Shown here: positions 8,769 to 18,255 of the stretch, piece by piece
How the letters are laid out: each line of letters starts with the position of its first letter
How positions within the stretch are numbered: position 1 is the stretch's first letter
Assembly: GCF_001884135.1 (NCBI RefSeq)
Contig: NZ_MAOC01000078.1
Location: 1-64,000 of the forward strand
Origin: Bacillus nitratireducens
Lineage (GTDB): Bacteria; Bacillota; Bacilli; Bacillales; Bacillaceae_G
Length of the DNA: 64,000 nucleotides
Direction of reading: 5' to 3'
The notes under the pieces: model-generated
What the model was told of the DNA's origin: nothing
The model's database searches: none
What the model saw: the letters and a program-made list of their open reading frames with translations, nothing else
Position numbers and translations under genes: made by a program

Positions 8769-8786
8769 CGCCCAACACCCTTTAGT

Positions 8787-9425
8787 TTATGATTCAGAAT
8801 CTTTCGTTTCCTGCTTTCGTGAAAAGACCTTTTGCGCTTCTTGAATTTCAAGACGAATGGAAGACATTTCTTCATCTAATAAAAATGCCGCTTCCGCTGC
8901 ACGTTGTAAGCGTATTTTAATATCTTCAGGAAAACGTCCACTATATTTGTAATTTAAAGAATGCTCAATCGTTGCCCAAAAATTCATCGCTAACGTGCGA
9001 ATTTGAATTTCCACTAACACTTTTTTTTCTCCCTGTATCGTTTGAACAGGATAACTAATGACAACGTGGTAAGAGCGATAGCCGCTATCTTTCTTTTGCG
9101 TTACATAATCACGTTCTTCCACAATTTCAAAATCATTTCGTTTTCGAAGATATTCTACAACAGGCTTAATCTCATCAACAAATTGACACATCATTCGAAG
9201 GCCCGCGATGTCCTGCATATCTTCTCTGAGCCGGTCTAGCGGTACATTTCTCTTCTCCGCTTTATCAATAATACTTGCAACCGACTTTACCCTTCCTGTT
9301 ACAAACTCAATTGGAGAATGCTCCGTTAACATTGCAAATTGAGTACGCATTCCTTTTAGTTTCACTTTCAGCTCCGCCACCGCTTGGTGATAAGGTGCTA
9401 AAAATTCTTCCCAATTACGATTCAT
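8787..9425 (-). CDS. relQ: Small alarmone synthetase, RelQ/YjbM type GTP pyrophosphokinase
   Basis: A 212-residue synthetase-only RelA/SpoT domain protein: VTGRVKSVASIIDKA for ATP binding, DIAGLRMMCQF and the EIQIRTLAMNFWATIEHSLN block with the catalytic glutamate region. No hydrolase domain is present. It makes (p)ppGpp from ATP and GDP or GTP. An earlier in-frame TTG at 9446 would add seven residues, but ATG at 9425 gives MNRNWEEFLAPY, aligning with B. subtilis YjbM, and has GGTGG ahead. It heads the operon with nadK. Confidence 0.92.
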   Translation of the reverse strand: MNRNWEEFLAPYHQAVAELKVKLKGMRTQFAMLTEHSPIEFVTGRVKSVASIIDKAEKRNVPLDRLREDMQDIAGLRMMCQFVDEIKPVVEYLRKRNDFEIVEERDYVTQKKDSGYRSYHVVISYPVQTIQGEKKVLVEIQIRTLAMNFWATIEHSLNYKYSGRFPEDIKIRLQRAAEAAFLLDEEMSSIRLEIQEAQKVFSRKQETKDSES

Positions 9426-9455
9426 TTCAACCACCACCAAAATCAATCCATTTGC

Positions 9456-9827
9456 TTATAGAAACACTTTTTCTACAGCAGTTACTAGTTCTTCTCCGTA
9501 ATTTGCATTACCTTCAATATTTTCAACTAAATATTCTACTTCTTCTTTTAATCCTTCTAATTCTATTTCAACATCATTCACGTGAATAAACATCGCTGTA
9601 TCTTTATTCATCGCTTCATGTATTGCTTCCCAGCATGTATGCGGAATACTTACATAAATGAAAGATGATTCGTTTTCTAAGATATATAAAAATGATAAAT
9701 TGTCTGAGTCTACAAGTACGTGATTACGTGCACTTAGCTCCTTTACCTCTATTTCAGTATTTTCCGCACAAAAAATAAGCGCATTCTCTCTTGTTTCTAC
9801 GCTCTTAACTTGAATTTTATTTTGCAT
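9456..9827 (-). CDS. UPF0738 family protein (YjbL-like)
   Basis: A 123-residue acidic protein without signal peptide or membrane segment, matching the UPF0738 family of unknown function by length and position (B. subtilis yjbL sits in the same place). The start at 9827 (MQNKIQVKSVETRENA) has GAGGAG at the right distance; a longer frame to 9917 lacks such a site. It ends 30 nt before relQ and may be co-transcribed with it. No function is known to me. Confidence 0.8.
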   Translation of the reverse strand: MQNKIQVKSVETRENALIFCAENTEIEVKELSARNHVLVDSDNLSFLYILENESSFIYVSIPHTCWEAIHEAMNKDTAMFIHVNDVEIELEGLKEEVEYLVENIEGNANYGEELVTAVEKVFL

Positions 9828-9972
9828 GCTCGAACTCCTCCATCTCAACTTTCCTGTCTTACTTAACAGTATTATTGTATCATAACATGGACGCAAACAA
9901 ATAAAACATTGAACCAAATTTGCGAAAAAGCGATAATGTGTAAAGAATTATTTTTCAAAAGGAGCGCATACA

Positions 9973-10551
9973 ATGACACAAGAAATTGAAATTGAATTTA
10001 AAAACATGGTTACAGAGGAAGAATTCCAAAGCTTATGCACATCATTTTCTATTGAAGAATTCACAAAACAAGTAAATCATTACTTTGAAACACCTCAATT
10101 TTCTTTGAAAAATACGGGCTCTGCACTTCGTATTCGTCATAAAGATGGAACTTATACATTCACATTAAAACAACCTGCTGAAATTGGTTTATTAGAAACT
10201 CATCAATCTATAACTGAAAAAGAAGCAAAACTTATGATGGAAACAAACGTAATCATTCAAGGCATTGTAATGGATCAACTTCAGAAACTACAAATTCCAG
10301 TTTCCTCTTTAACTTATATGGGAAGTTTAACAACAGAAAGAGCTGAAACATTATTTGAAGGCGGAACACTTGTCTTTGATCATAGTTTCTATTACAATCA
10401 CGATGATTATGAAATCGAATATGAAGTACAAGATGAGGAAGCTGGTAAAGCCGCATTTATGAGTTTACTAAAACAACATAACGTACCAGTTCGTCATACA
10501 AATAACAAAGTAAAACGCTTTTTCCTTGCCAAACAAAACAAAGAGCGCTAA
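9973..10551 (+). CDS. CYTH domain triphosphate tunnel metalloenzyme (YjbK-like)
   Basis: A 192-residue protein with the CYTH signature EIEIEFK at residues 4-10, alternating basic and acidic strands (ALRIRHKDG, TFTLKQP, YEIEYEV) and the C-terminal basic strand KVKRFFLAK. The family forms an eight-stranded tunnel that binds triphosphates with metal ions; B. subtilis YjbK is the positional match. It is divergent from the UPF0738 gene. A-rich AAAAGGAGC precedes the ATG. Probable role is inorganic triphosphate or related phosphohydrolysis; the substrate is not settled. Confidence 0.88.
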   Translation: MTQEIEIEFKNMVTEEEFQSLCTSFSIEEFTKQVNHYFETPQFSLKNTGSALRIRHKDGTYTFTLKQPAEIGLLETHQSITEKEAKLMMETNVIIQGIVMDQLQKLQIPVSSLTYMGSLTTERAETLFEGGTLVFDHSFYYNHDDYEIEYEVQDEEAGKAAFMSLLKQHNVPVRHTNNKVKRFFLAKQNKER

Positions 10552-10647
10552 AGTGAAATTTCCATCAGTGGAGAAGTGATTTACTGGTGGTCATGTTTCA
10601 CCTTTTTGGAAAGTAAAGATTTATTAGCAACACATAAAATAAGCAAA

Positions 10648-10687
10648 GAATGTTATGAAGGCTGTTTAGTTGCTCTTCATAACATTC
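10648..10687. repeat. 13 bp perfect inverted repeat before the haemoglobin gene
   Basis: GAATGTTATGAAG (10648-10660) and CTTCATAACATTC (10675-10687) form a perfect stem with a 14 nt loop. There is no T-run, so termination is doubtful. It ends 48 nt before the start of the truncated haemoglobin gene and could act in its leader. Confidence 0.5.
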
Positions 10688-10735
10688 CATTGCTACAATA
10701 GATATACATTTCATGGAAAAAGGAGTTTATAAAGG

Positions 10736-11134
10736 ATGAGCAAGCAACCGATGACACCATTTGAAGCAATTGGCGGTGAACAATGCATTGCAACATTAGT
10801 GGATACATTTTATTCCTATGTCAGTGAACACCCTGACTTATCTCCGATCTTCCCGGATGATTTAACAGAAACCGCTAGGAAGCAGAAACAATTTTTAACA
10901 CAATATTTAGGTGGTCCTAATTTATACACTGAAGAACATGGGCATCCTATGCTAAGAGCACGCCATCTTCCGTTTGAGATTACTCCAAAACGCGCAGAAG
11001 CTTGGCTATCATGTATGGAGCAAGCAATGGATGATACAGGAGTGCACGGTCATATAAGAGAGTTTGTTTTTGAACGTTTAGCATTAACTGCTCAACATAT
11101 GGTCAATACTCCAAATGAAACAGGTGAAGTGTAA
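10736..11134 (+). CDS. Group II truncated haemoglobin (YjbI-like)
   Basis: A 132-residue 2/2 globin: PFEAIGG near the start, a Tyr in helix B (TFYSYV), and [13 protein letters not shown] with the expected proximal histidine at 77. These haem proteins bind oxygen or NO. In B. subtilis yjbI precedes yjbH and affects disulphide stress and Spx; here its TAA overlaps the next ATG by one nucleotide, so the two genes are translationally coupled. AAAGG lies directly upstream of the ATG. Confidence 0.93.
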   Translation: MSKQPMTPFEAIGGEQCIATLVDTFYSYVSEHPDLSPIFPDDLTETARKQKQFLTQYLGGPNLYTEEHGHPMLRARHLPFEITPKRAEAWLSCMEQAMDDTGVHGHIREFVFERLALTAQHMVNTPNETGEV

Positions 11135-12027
11135 TGGATAAGCAGGAAGCAAAGCATATGAATATGCCTTCTCCTTCCACATGCGAGCATAAGTCTGTAG
11201 AAGCATATTTATTTATTGATCCACTTTGTAAAGATTGCTGGGATATCGAGCCATTTATTATTAAACTATGGCTCGAATATGGGAAATACTTCTCTATTCG
11301 TCATATAGTAACTGGAAAAGTGGACGGGACAAACGCTTCCTCACACAAATGGAATAAACCTGCTAATATTCGATTTGTGTGGGAAAAGACAACAAGTTTA
11401 CAAGGTTTTTCATGTGATGGAAAAGTACATATGCAAGAGGCATCGTCAACGCCGTATCTAGTTTCGATGGCAATTAAAGCGGCGGAGTTGCAAGGCCGAA
11501 AAGCAGGTTCGAAGTTTTTGCGAAAACTCCAGGAATACATTCTTCTTAAAAATGTATCAAACCCAGATGGTGAACTATTGCTTACATGTGCAAAAGATAG
11601 CGGCATTGATGTAGAGGAATTTAAAAAAGACCTACACTCAGTTAGCGCAAAAAAAGCTTTCCAATGCGACCTGAAATTCACAAATGAGATGCATATTACA
11701 GAAATACCTTCCCTCCTATTTTTCCATGCAAATTCAGATGAGGAAGGTATTAAAATCGCAGGAATTTATTCCTATGATGTATACGTACAATTATTAAAAG
11801 AACTTGTAAAATGCGAGATTGAGCCAGATCCATTACCTCCTTTAGAGGTATTACTAGAAGCAACACAATTTATTTCTTCAAAGGAAATCTCATTTATATA
11901 TGACTGCCCGCAGCAAGAAATAGAGCGCGAACTAAAAAAATTACAACTAAAACGAAAAGTACAAATGATTGAAGTGAAGTGCGAGCGTTATTGGAAATGG
12001 ATAGCAAAAGAAAAAGACCTGGTGTAA
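11134..12027 (+). CDS. spxH: ClpXP adaptor SpxH (YjbH)
   Basis: A 297-residue DsbA/thioredoxin-like protein with CKDC at residues 32-35. SpxH binds Spx and delivers it to ClpXP for degradation; oxidative or disulphide stress reduces this and lets Spx accumulate. The Spx substrate gene lies about 7 kb away in this window. The start overlaps the haemoglobin stop. A histidine-rich N-terminus as in B. subtilis is reduced here to [21 protein letters not shown] terminator sits across its stop codon. Confidence 0.92.
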   Translation: MDKQEAKHMNMPSPSTCEHKSVEAYLFIDPLCKDCWDIEPFIIKLWLEYGKYFSIRHIVTGKVDGTNASSHKWNKPANIRFVWEKTTSLQGFSCDGKVHMQEASSTPYLVSMAIKAAELQGRKAGSKFLRKLQEYILLKNVSNPDGELLLTCAKDSGIDVEEFKKDLHSVSAKKAFQCDLKFTNEMHITEIPSLLFFHANSDEEGIKIAGIYSYDVYVQLLKELVKCEIEPDPLPPLEVLLEATQFISSKEISFIYDCPQQEIERELKKLQLKRKVQMIEVKCERYWKWIAKEKDLV

Positions 12028-12040
12028 ACACCAGGTCTTC
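12016..12040 (+). terminator. Terminator overlapping the spxH stop codon
   Basis: GACCTGGTG (12016-12024) pairs with CACCAGGTC (12029-12037), followed by TTCTTCTTT. The TAA stop (12025-12027) is in the loop, so the last codons of spxH form the left arm. Confidence 0.85.
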
Positions 12041-12256
12041 TTCTTTACGGCTTATAAAAATATTAAAGGGGATGGGAGAAATTTTCACGTTCAAACAAAG
12101 GGGTATATGTTTGTATGTGAATTCGTTCACGCTTATTATATTACAAGATTCGACGTCAGATGACAACCCCTTTTGTCGAATTTCACACTTTTGTCACATT
12201 CTAAACGTTTTCATTCTTGAATAAGCTATAAAAAAAGCAATTTAGGAGGTTTCCTT

Positions 12257-12430
12257 ATGAAAAAGTCTCATATTTTTCTTATCTTTCTATGTGTTATTGT
12301 TTCTTTTTTCTTATATATCCTCTCTCTATTACAAGCTTTTCCTAAAATTATTGCCTTCCCTCTTTTATTCGGAGTTATCGTCATCGCTGTCTCTTATTTC
12401 AACTATAGAAAACGATTTAAAGGATTTTAA
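12257..12430 (+). CDS. Small two-helix membrane protein, unknown function
   Basis: A 57-residue protein beginning MKKSHIFLIFLCVIVSFFLY with a second hydrophobic segment (IIAFPLLFGVIVIAV) and a basic tail ending NYRKRFKGF. TTTAGGAGG lies 7-8 nt before the ATG, a strong ribosome binding site, which supports translation of this short frame. No family is recognised. It stands alone between the spxH terminator and the convergent pepF gene. Confidence 0.65.
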   Translation: MKKSHIFLIFLCVIVSFFLYILSLLQAFPKIIAFPLLFGVIVIAVSYFNYRKRFKGF

Positions 12431-12542
12431 TTACAAAAATAAGTCGTAAAAATTCCTTCAAATATAAAAAAAGCACCGAAAATCACCTTAATCATTCGAC
12501 AAATATCGACATGGTTTACTTTTGAGCAAATGTTCCAAACAA

Positions 12543-12572
12543 AAAAGACGAGGATAAAATCCCTCGTCTTTT
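12543..12572. terminator. Bidirectional terminator at the pepF 3' end
   Basis: AAAAGACGAGG and CCTCGTCTTTT surround a short loop, right next to the pepF stop codon on the minus strand and facing the small plus-strand gene. Confidence 0.88.
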
Positions 12573-12576
12573 CTCA

Positions 12577-14403
12577 TTACTTCTCTTCAAACAATAGCGC
12601 TTCTAATTCATTTAATTTCTCTTCAAACACTTGTAATGCTTCTTTTACAGGTTCTGGTGATGCCATATCTACCCCTGCTTTTTTCAGCACTTCAATTGGA
12701 TAATCTGAGCTTCCTGCTTTTAAGAACTCATTAATGTAACGTTCTACTGCTGGTTGCCCCTCTTCTAAAATTTGTTTAGATAAAGCCGTTGCTGCACTAA
12801 ATCCTGTTGCGTATTGGTATACGTAATAGTTGTAGTAGAAGTGCGGAATACGAGACCACTCTAAGCCGATTTCTTCATCGATCACTAACGCGTCACCGAA
12901 ATATTTCTTATTTAAATCATAGTAGATTTCCGTTAACATGTCCGGCGTAACAGCATGCCCTTCTTGTACTTTCTTATGAATAATATGCTCGAACTCTGCA
13001 AACATCGTTTGACGGAATACAGTACCACGGAATCCTTCTAAATAGTGATTTAATAAGTATAGACGCTCTTTCTTATCTTCTGTCGTCTTCAATAAATAAT
13101 CATTTAGAAGTGCTTCATTACAAGTTGATGCTACTTCTGCAACGAAGATTGAATAATCACCATATACGTGCGGTTGTGTCTTCCTTGTATAGTAACTATG
13201 CACGGAATGACCAAACTCATGAGCAAGTGTAAATAAATTATTTACATTATCATGCCAGTTCATTAAAATATACGGATTTGTTCCGTATGCACCAGAAGAA
13301 TATGCTCCGCTTCGTTTTCCTTTATTCTCATATACATCTACCCAGCGATTCTCATATGCTTCTTTTAAAATTTCAACATATTCATCACCAAGTACATTTA
13401 AAGATTTCAATAACATTTCTTGTGCTTCTTCATACTTCACATTCATTTTCACTTCTGGTACAAGCGGTGTATATAAATCATACATATGAAGCTCATCAAG
13501 ACCTAAGGCACGCTTACGAATATCAATGTAGCGATGTAGTAAGTGTAAATTATCATTTACCGATTCAACAAGTTGATCATACACCGCTTCAGGAATATTA
13601 TTATTACTTAATGCAGCTTGACGTGCAGAATCGTATTTACGAACGCGTGCATTGAAATTATTACGTTTCACAGCCCCACTTAACGTACTTGCAAATGTGT
13701 TCTTATATTTTCCGTACGTTTCATATACAGCTTTGAATGCATCTTCCCGCACACGACGATCATCACTTTCTAAAAATTGAATATAACGACCATGTGTTAT
13801 TTCTACTTCTTCTCCATCTTCACCTTTAATAGATGGGAATTTTAAATCTGCATTATTCAACATACCAAATGTATTACTTGATGCACTCATCACTTCAGAT
13901 GCTTCTGCTAATAACGCTTCTTCAGCTTCCGATAATACATGCGGGCGTTGACGTGTAATTTCTTCTAATGCATGCTCATATACACTTAGTTCTCGATTTT
14001 GTTGTAAGAATGTTTGCAATGTATCTTCTGAAATAGCTAAAATTTCAGGCACGATATAAGCTGTGCTACTAGATACTTGTGAGTATAAATTTGTTGCGCG
14101 ATCATTTAATGCTTGATACACAGAGTTTGTTGTATCTTGATCGTAACGCATATGTGCATATGTATATAGCTTACCTAATCGCATTGAAATTTCATCTTCA
14201 TATTGCAATGCCTCAAGCAAATTGTCTGCAGAGTCACCAAGCTTCCCTTTAAATTCAGTTAACTTTGGCAATAGCTCTTTAATAGCTTGGAATTCTTTTT
14301 CCCATTCTGCATCAGTTTGGAAAATATCTTCTAATCGCCATGTGTTTGCTTCTTCAATCTCATTGCGATCTGGTAATGATTTTACTGTGTTTTGTTCAGC
14401 CAT
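12577..14403 (-). CDS. pepF: Oligoendopeptidase F
   Basis: A 608-residue M3B family zinc metallopeptidase with HEFGH at residues 395-399 (zinc ligands and catalytic glutamate) and a second glutamate about 25 residues later in VAEVASTCNEAL. It has no signal peptide and acts in the cytoplasm on peptides of roughly 7-17 residues. Length is normal for the family. It corresponds to yjbG, next to coiA as in B. subtilis. GGAGGG lies upstream of the ATG. Confidence 0.95.
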   Translation of the reverse strand: MAEQNTVKSLPDRNEIEEANTWRLEDIFQTDAEWEKEFQAIKELLPKLTEFKGKLGDSADNLLEALQYEDEISMRLGKLYTYAHMRYDQDTTNSVYQALNDRATNLYSQVSSSTAYIVPEILAISEDTLQTFLQQNRELSVYEHALEEITRQRPHVLSEAEEALLAEASEVMSASSNTFGMLNNADLKFPSIKGEDGEEVEITHGRYIQFLESDDRRVREDAFKAVYETYGKYKNTFASTLSGAVKRNNFNARVRKYDSARQAALSNNNIPEAVYDQLVESVNDNLHLLHRYIDIRKRALGLDELHMYDLYTPLVPEVKMNVKYEEAQEMLLKSLNVLGDEYVEILKEAYENRWVDVYENKGKRSGAYSSGAYGTNPYILMNWHDNVNNLFTLAHEFGHSVHSYYTRKTQPHVYGDYSIFVAEVASTCNEALLNDYLLKTTEDKKERLYLLNHYLEGFRGTVFRQTMFAEFEHIIHKKVQEGHAVTPDMLTEIYYDLNKKYFGDALVIDEEIGLEWSRIPHFYYNYYVYQYATGFSAATALSKQILEEGQPAVERYINEFLKAGSSDYPIEVLKKAGVDMASPEPVKEALQVFEEKLNELEALLFEEK

Positions 14404-14453
14404 TCTTTAAGCCCTCCTTTAAATATCTCTACTTAAGTACAATTCGATTTTTC

Positions 14454-15689
14454 TTATGTAATTCCTTCACGATCAGTCTTTATTATATCCCCTTTTCCCT
14501 CTCTCATGTTGTACTTTGTCTCAAATAGAGATAGTGCATGCGCTAAGCAAATGTCATCATATTTCATAATTTCCTCCTCTGTTTTTACCAAAACAACATC
14601 TCTTATTTTTCGATACTTATTCGTACCTACTTTATTTAACACACCTATATAACATAAAAATGTCATATACTCTGCAACTGCTATCTTCCATATATGTTGT
14701 GCAAAATACGGAAGTAGACGCCTCTTTGTATATTTTGCTACATAATTACATGCGTACTGAAGGGAAATATACTCCCCTACTTTAAGCATACCTATACACT
14801 TCATATAAAGGAAAGCTTGCCATATAAATGGATTTGTTTGAAAAGCAAATGAGGACGGAAGCGGGACACCGATTTCAGAAGGAAAACTCGCTGGGGTACA
14901 TTTATATTGATATAAGAGGCGTAGTAGTGACTTATGATTATAATTCCAGATAGGTAAAGCGTTTTGCCGAAAATAGTTCTTTTTTCTCTTCCATTCTTGT
15001 CCTAATACCTCTTTCCGGAAAGGAACGGGGGAAAAGAGCATTTCAACAGTAGTCGTATCGGTTGGTAAATAAATAATATGTGAGAAAGAGACATTTGTAG
15101 AAAACGGAGTGATAAACGCACATTTCATAAACGATTTTTGTTTCGGGCAAAAGAAAATAAGAAATGGCTGAGGATAAGGTTGTAAGGCGAAAGCCATAAA
15201 AGAGGAAAATGTCATCCAATGGGCGGATTGCTTTTTCAACTGATTTCCACCGATTATCCAGATGACTTGTATACTAGCTTGCCAATACGAATATGTTCGC
15301 TTATAAAGCTGCTCTATGGAGAGATTTGCACATTGATATTCAATCGCAATTTTTCTATCCGCTCTCTCTACGTAAATATCTGGTCGTTGCTGGATTACCG
15401 GCAGATAATGCTCTATATCTACATGGAAATCTTGACGTTTTAACCATCTATATAACAATTCTTTACCTTGCATATGATACACAGATTCTGCCTCATAAAA
15501 CGCAAGACATGAATCTACTTTCTTATGAGCAAAATGCCAACTCTTTTGTGTCCCTAACTTCATTTGCACTTCCTTTCCGCAAGCTGTGCAAAAGAATTTT
15601 TCTCGTTTACGCATGTCGCGTAAAAGCTCTTCATCCCGGTTATATAATAGATGAATTTTCTCTCCGTTTTCTCTCCTTGCAATAAACAT
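14454..15689 (-). CDS. coiA: Competence protein CoiA
   Basis: A 411-residue protein with an N-terminal zinc-finger-like CTACGKEV, the HFAHKK motif, and a nuclease-like core (RPDIYVERADRKIAIEYQ) of the PD-(D/E)XK type. CoiA promotes recombination of transforming DNA in naturally competent Gram-positive bacteria. I chose the ATG at 15689, whose AAAGGG is about 10 nt ahead, over a GTG at 15698 that would touch the ribosome binding site. It is followed by pepF after 50 nt, as in B. subtilis. Confidence 0.88.
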   Translation of the reverse strand: MFIARRENGEKIHLLYNRDEELLRDMRKREKFFCTACGKEVQMKLGTQKSWHFAHKKVDSCLAFYEAESVYHMQGKELLYRWLKRQDFHVDIEHYLPVIQQRPDIYVERADRKIAIEYQCANLSIEQLYKRTYSYWQASIQVIWIIGGNQLKKQSAHWMTFSSFMAFALQPYPQPFLIFFCPKQKSFMKCAFITPFSTNVSFSHIIYLPTDTTTVEMLFSPVPFRKEVLGQEWKRKKNYFRQNALPIWNYNHKSLLRLLYQYKCTPASFPSEIGVPLPSSFAFQTNPFIWQAFLYMKCIGMLKVGEYISLQYACNYVAKYTKRRLLPYFAQHIWKIAVAEYMTFLCYIGVLNKVGTNKYRKIRDVVLVKTEEEIMKYDDICLAHALSLFETKYNMREGKGDIIKTDREGIT

Positions 15690-15746
15690 CACAATCACAC
15701 CCTTTCAACTCCTTGTATTCTACAATTTACTACAAATTCCTCTCAA

Positions 15747-15781
15747 AAAAAGAGATGCCCTAAATTAGGACATCTCTTTTT
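15747..15781 (-). terminator. Terminator after cls
   Basis: AAAAAGAGATG and CATCTCTTTTT form a stem around CCCTAAATTAGGA, itself partly self-complementary, immediately downstream of the cls stop on the minus strand. Confidence 0.85.
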
Positions 15782-17324
15782 ATAATAAAGGTGATAATAA
15801 CCGATACGTCGATTCAACAATCCGCCTATGAAGACGTCTCTTATGAAATCGATCAACATGAATTTCACTGGATTCTTCTAAATCGTCTTTAAAATCTTGC
15901 ACGAGCTTTCGAATGCTATCTGTATCATACAAAAAGGCATTTACTTCAAAGTTTAAATGAAAACTTCTCATATCCATATTAGCTGTCCCAATTGAAGCGA
16001 GATCCGAATCAACGATAACAACTTTACTATGAAGAAAACCTTTTTCATATTCATATATTTTTACTCCTGCATCTAATAACTCCGGAAAGTACGATCTTGA
16101 TGCATAAAAGACAGTGCGCTTATCTGGCTTACTTGGCATTAACAAACGAACATCGATACCAGCAAGTGCAGCTACTTTTAATGCAGATAAAATATCATCG
16201 TCTGGAATAAAGTATGGTGTTGCAATCCAAATCGATTTCCTTGCTGAAGCAATCATTGCAAAATATAAATGTTTAATTGTTTCCCATTTATTATCTGGTC
16301 CACCTCCAACAAGTTGGACTCCGCCCCAATGATCACCCTCAACTGCTTTCGCTTGTAAATATTCAGGTGCTAATACTGCCTCACCAGTCATATAAAACCA
16401 ATCTTGAAGGAAAATTAGCTGTAAACTTTGAACTGCTTCACCGCGCAAATATAAATGCGTATCTCGCCAAAAACCGAAGTATTTATCTTTCCCTAAATAT
16501 TCATCTCCAATATTTAATCCGCCTACAAACCCTTCATTTCCATCTATAATAACGATTTTGCGGTGGTTTCGATAATTAATTTTATCGTTTAAAATCGGAA
16601 AGCGCACAGGGAAAAATGGAATCATTTCTACTCCTGCATCATTCAATTCTTCAATATATGAATTTGATAATTTAAAACTTCCAACCGCATCATATAAAAA
16701 ACGGACGACAACGCCTTCTTTTGCTTTTTTCATTAAAATATCTTTAATTTCTGTACCGAGCTTGTCATCACGCACAATGTAATACTCCATATGAATGTGG
16801 TGTTTCGCTCGATTTAATCCATCTAAAATTGCCTGAAACGTTTCATCTCCATTTGTTAATGTCCTCGTTTCAGTTTGAAATGAAATATTTAAAGCACCCA
16901 ATCGATCAGCTAAACGAAATAACAATTCTTGATGCTTATGGTCTCGTAAAATTCGTTCTTCGTAATCTTCGTGCCCCTTATATTGTAAAAACGCCTGTTC
17001 ATCGAGTAACGCCTTCTTTTGGAACATTCTTTTTCTGCGAAAGTTTTGTCCAAATAATAAATAAGCAAAGAAACCGAACACTGGAAAAATTCCTAGTACG
17101 ATTAACCATGTAAGCGTTTTCGAAGGATGTCTGTTTTCTAAGAAAATAACACATCCAATTAAAAATGCGGAAACCGTAAATAAAATACTAATAATACCTA
17201 AAATCGAAACGTCTTTTATACCAATGACATCCGAATAAAATGCTACATCAATAAACATGCGTAATGAAACAAATAATGCGAACAATAGTAGAAAAAAGAA
17301 AAGTAATTTTAACGTGTTTTTCAT
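15780..17324 (-). CDS. cls: Cardiolipin synthase
   Basis: A 514-residue membrane enzyme: hydrophobic segments near residues 5-30 and 38-62 plus a third at 70-92, then two phospholipase D motifs, HRKIVIIDG (from 254) and HSKVVIVDSD (near 430), each with the HxKxxxxD pattern. It condenses two phosphatidylglycerol molecules into cardiolipin and glycerol. Length and topology are typical. AGGAGGTAAGAG precedes the ATG. It lies between mecA and coiA, a position not occupied by cls in B. subtilis. Confidence 0.95.
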   Translation of the reverse strand: MKNTLKLLFFFLLLFALFVSLRMFIDVAFYSDVIGIKDVSILGIISILFTVSAFLIGCVIFLENRHPSKTLTWLIVLGIFPVFGFFAYLLFGQNFRRKRMFQKKALLDEQAFLQYKGHEDYEERILRDHKHQELLFRLADRLGALNISFQTETRTLTNGDETFQAILDGLNRAKHHIHMEYYIVRDDKLGTEIKDILMKKAKEGVVVRFLYDAVGSFKLSNSYIEELNDAGVEMIPFFPVRFPILNDKINYRNHRKIVIIDGNEGFVGGLNIGDEYLGKDKYFGFWRDTHLYLRGEAVQSLQLIFLQDWFYMTGEAVLAPEYLQAKAVEGDHWGGVQLVGGGPDNKWETIKHLYFAMIASARKSIWIATPYFIPDDDILSALKVAALAGIDVRLLMPSKPDKRTVFYASRSYFPELLDAGVKIYEYEKGFLHSKVVIVDSDLASIGTANMDMRSFHLNFEVNAFLYDTDSIRKLVQDFKDDLEESSEIHVDRFHKRRLHRRIVESTYRLLSPLL

Positions 17325-17363
17325 CTCTTACCTCCTTACTAAGAAAACTTTCCTATTCTTCAT

Positions 17364-17396
17364 AAAAAAAGCCGATTTCATACTATAGAAATCGGC
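17364..17396 (-). terminator. Terminator after mecA
   Basis: GCCGATTTC and GAAATCGGC with an 8-9 nt loop, followed on the minus strand by a run of T. It abuts the mecA stop codon. Confidence 0.88.
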
Positions 17397-18080
17397 CTAC
17401 GTTTTAGAAGGAAAATGGTTACGAATTGTCTCAAGCGCATGCTCTTTCACAACTTGTTTTCCATACTCACTTACACGATGAATCGTTAAAGTAGATTCTT
17501 CCCCATATTCTAAAACAATACTTAAAATACGATCAATCTCTTCCTCATCATGTAGCACTTCATCGAATTCCACATATACATAATAGCGGTCCTCAAATGA
17601 ATACAGTTCATCTTTTATATCTTCAAAAATTAGACGATGACTTAATGAAATTACATCTTCAAAATCATTAAACTTAATTAAAAAGCCAAACGTACCATCT
17701 TCATTAAAGTTTGTACCTGTCGGTTCTATTTCCTCTTCCTCTAATTCTTGCTGGAATAATGATTCGATTCCTTCATCTAAAGGAATATCTATAATTTTGT
17801 CTACACCTATTGGTAGTTCTAATTTTTGTCCATCCTTTGAAAGTTCTGCTTTCGTTACAAGTACTTCAATCCCTTTGTCGACTGCTTGCACTTGAATCCA
17901 TAACGGTCCATCAATAAAGAAGTCATCATGATCGCGAGCTTCATCCATCATTTCCCAAAAGAGTTCTTCACTCCGTTCGCGGTCATACCAAATCTCTTCA
18001 CGGTTAAACCCTCTGTCCTCTATATCAACGTACGTAATAAAAAATTTCATCGTATGATCGTTAATTCTTTCAATTTCCAA
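17397..18080 (-). CDS. mecA: Adaptor protein MecA
   Basis: A 227-residue acidic protein starting MEIERINDHTMKFFITYVDI, matching MecA: an N-terminal substrate-binding domain, an acidic linker (near residues 110-125, LEEEEIEP) and a C-terminal ClpC-binding domain. MecA targets proteins such as ComK to ClpCP. In B. subtilis mecA lies between yjbE/spx and coiA, the same order as here. GGGAGAG precedes the ATG. Confidence 0.95.
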   Translation of the reverse strand: MEIERINDHTMKFFITYVDIEDRGFNREEIWYDRERSEELFWEMMDEARDHDDFFIDGPLWIQVQAVDKGIEVLVTKAELSKDGQKLELPIGVDKIIDIPLDEGIESLFQQELEEEEIEPTGTNFNEDGTFGFLIKFNDFEDVISLSHRLIFEDIKDELYSFEDRYYVYVEFDEVLHDEEEIDRILSIVLEYGEESTLTIHRVSEYGKQVVKEHALETIRNHFPSKT

Positions 18081-18255
18081 AATACAACTCTCCCTTCCTG
18101 TTTAGAATTGTTATGAAGGGATTCCCCACTCATATGACAAGTCAATAGATTCTCGTACTCTCATTTTATGATAAGATTCTCCAGAATGGAAATAAAATCG
18201 ATTTATTTTACAAAAATAGTTATATACCTATCTGCATTCGGCTACTTACATAAAC

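Noticed and set aside
9275-9589. 104-codon plus-strand ORF
   Set aside because: Shadow of relQ and the UPF0738 gene on the other strand; leucine-rich composition typical of antisense frames.
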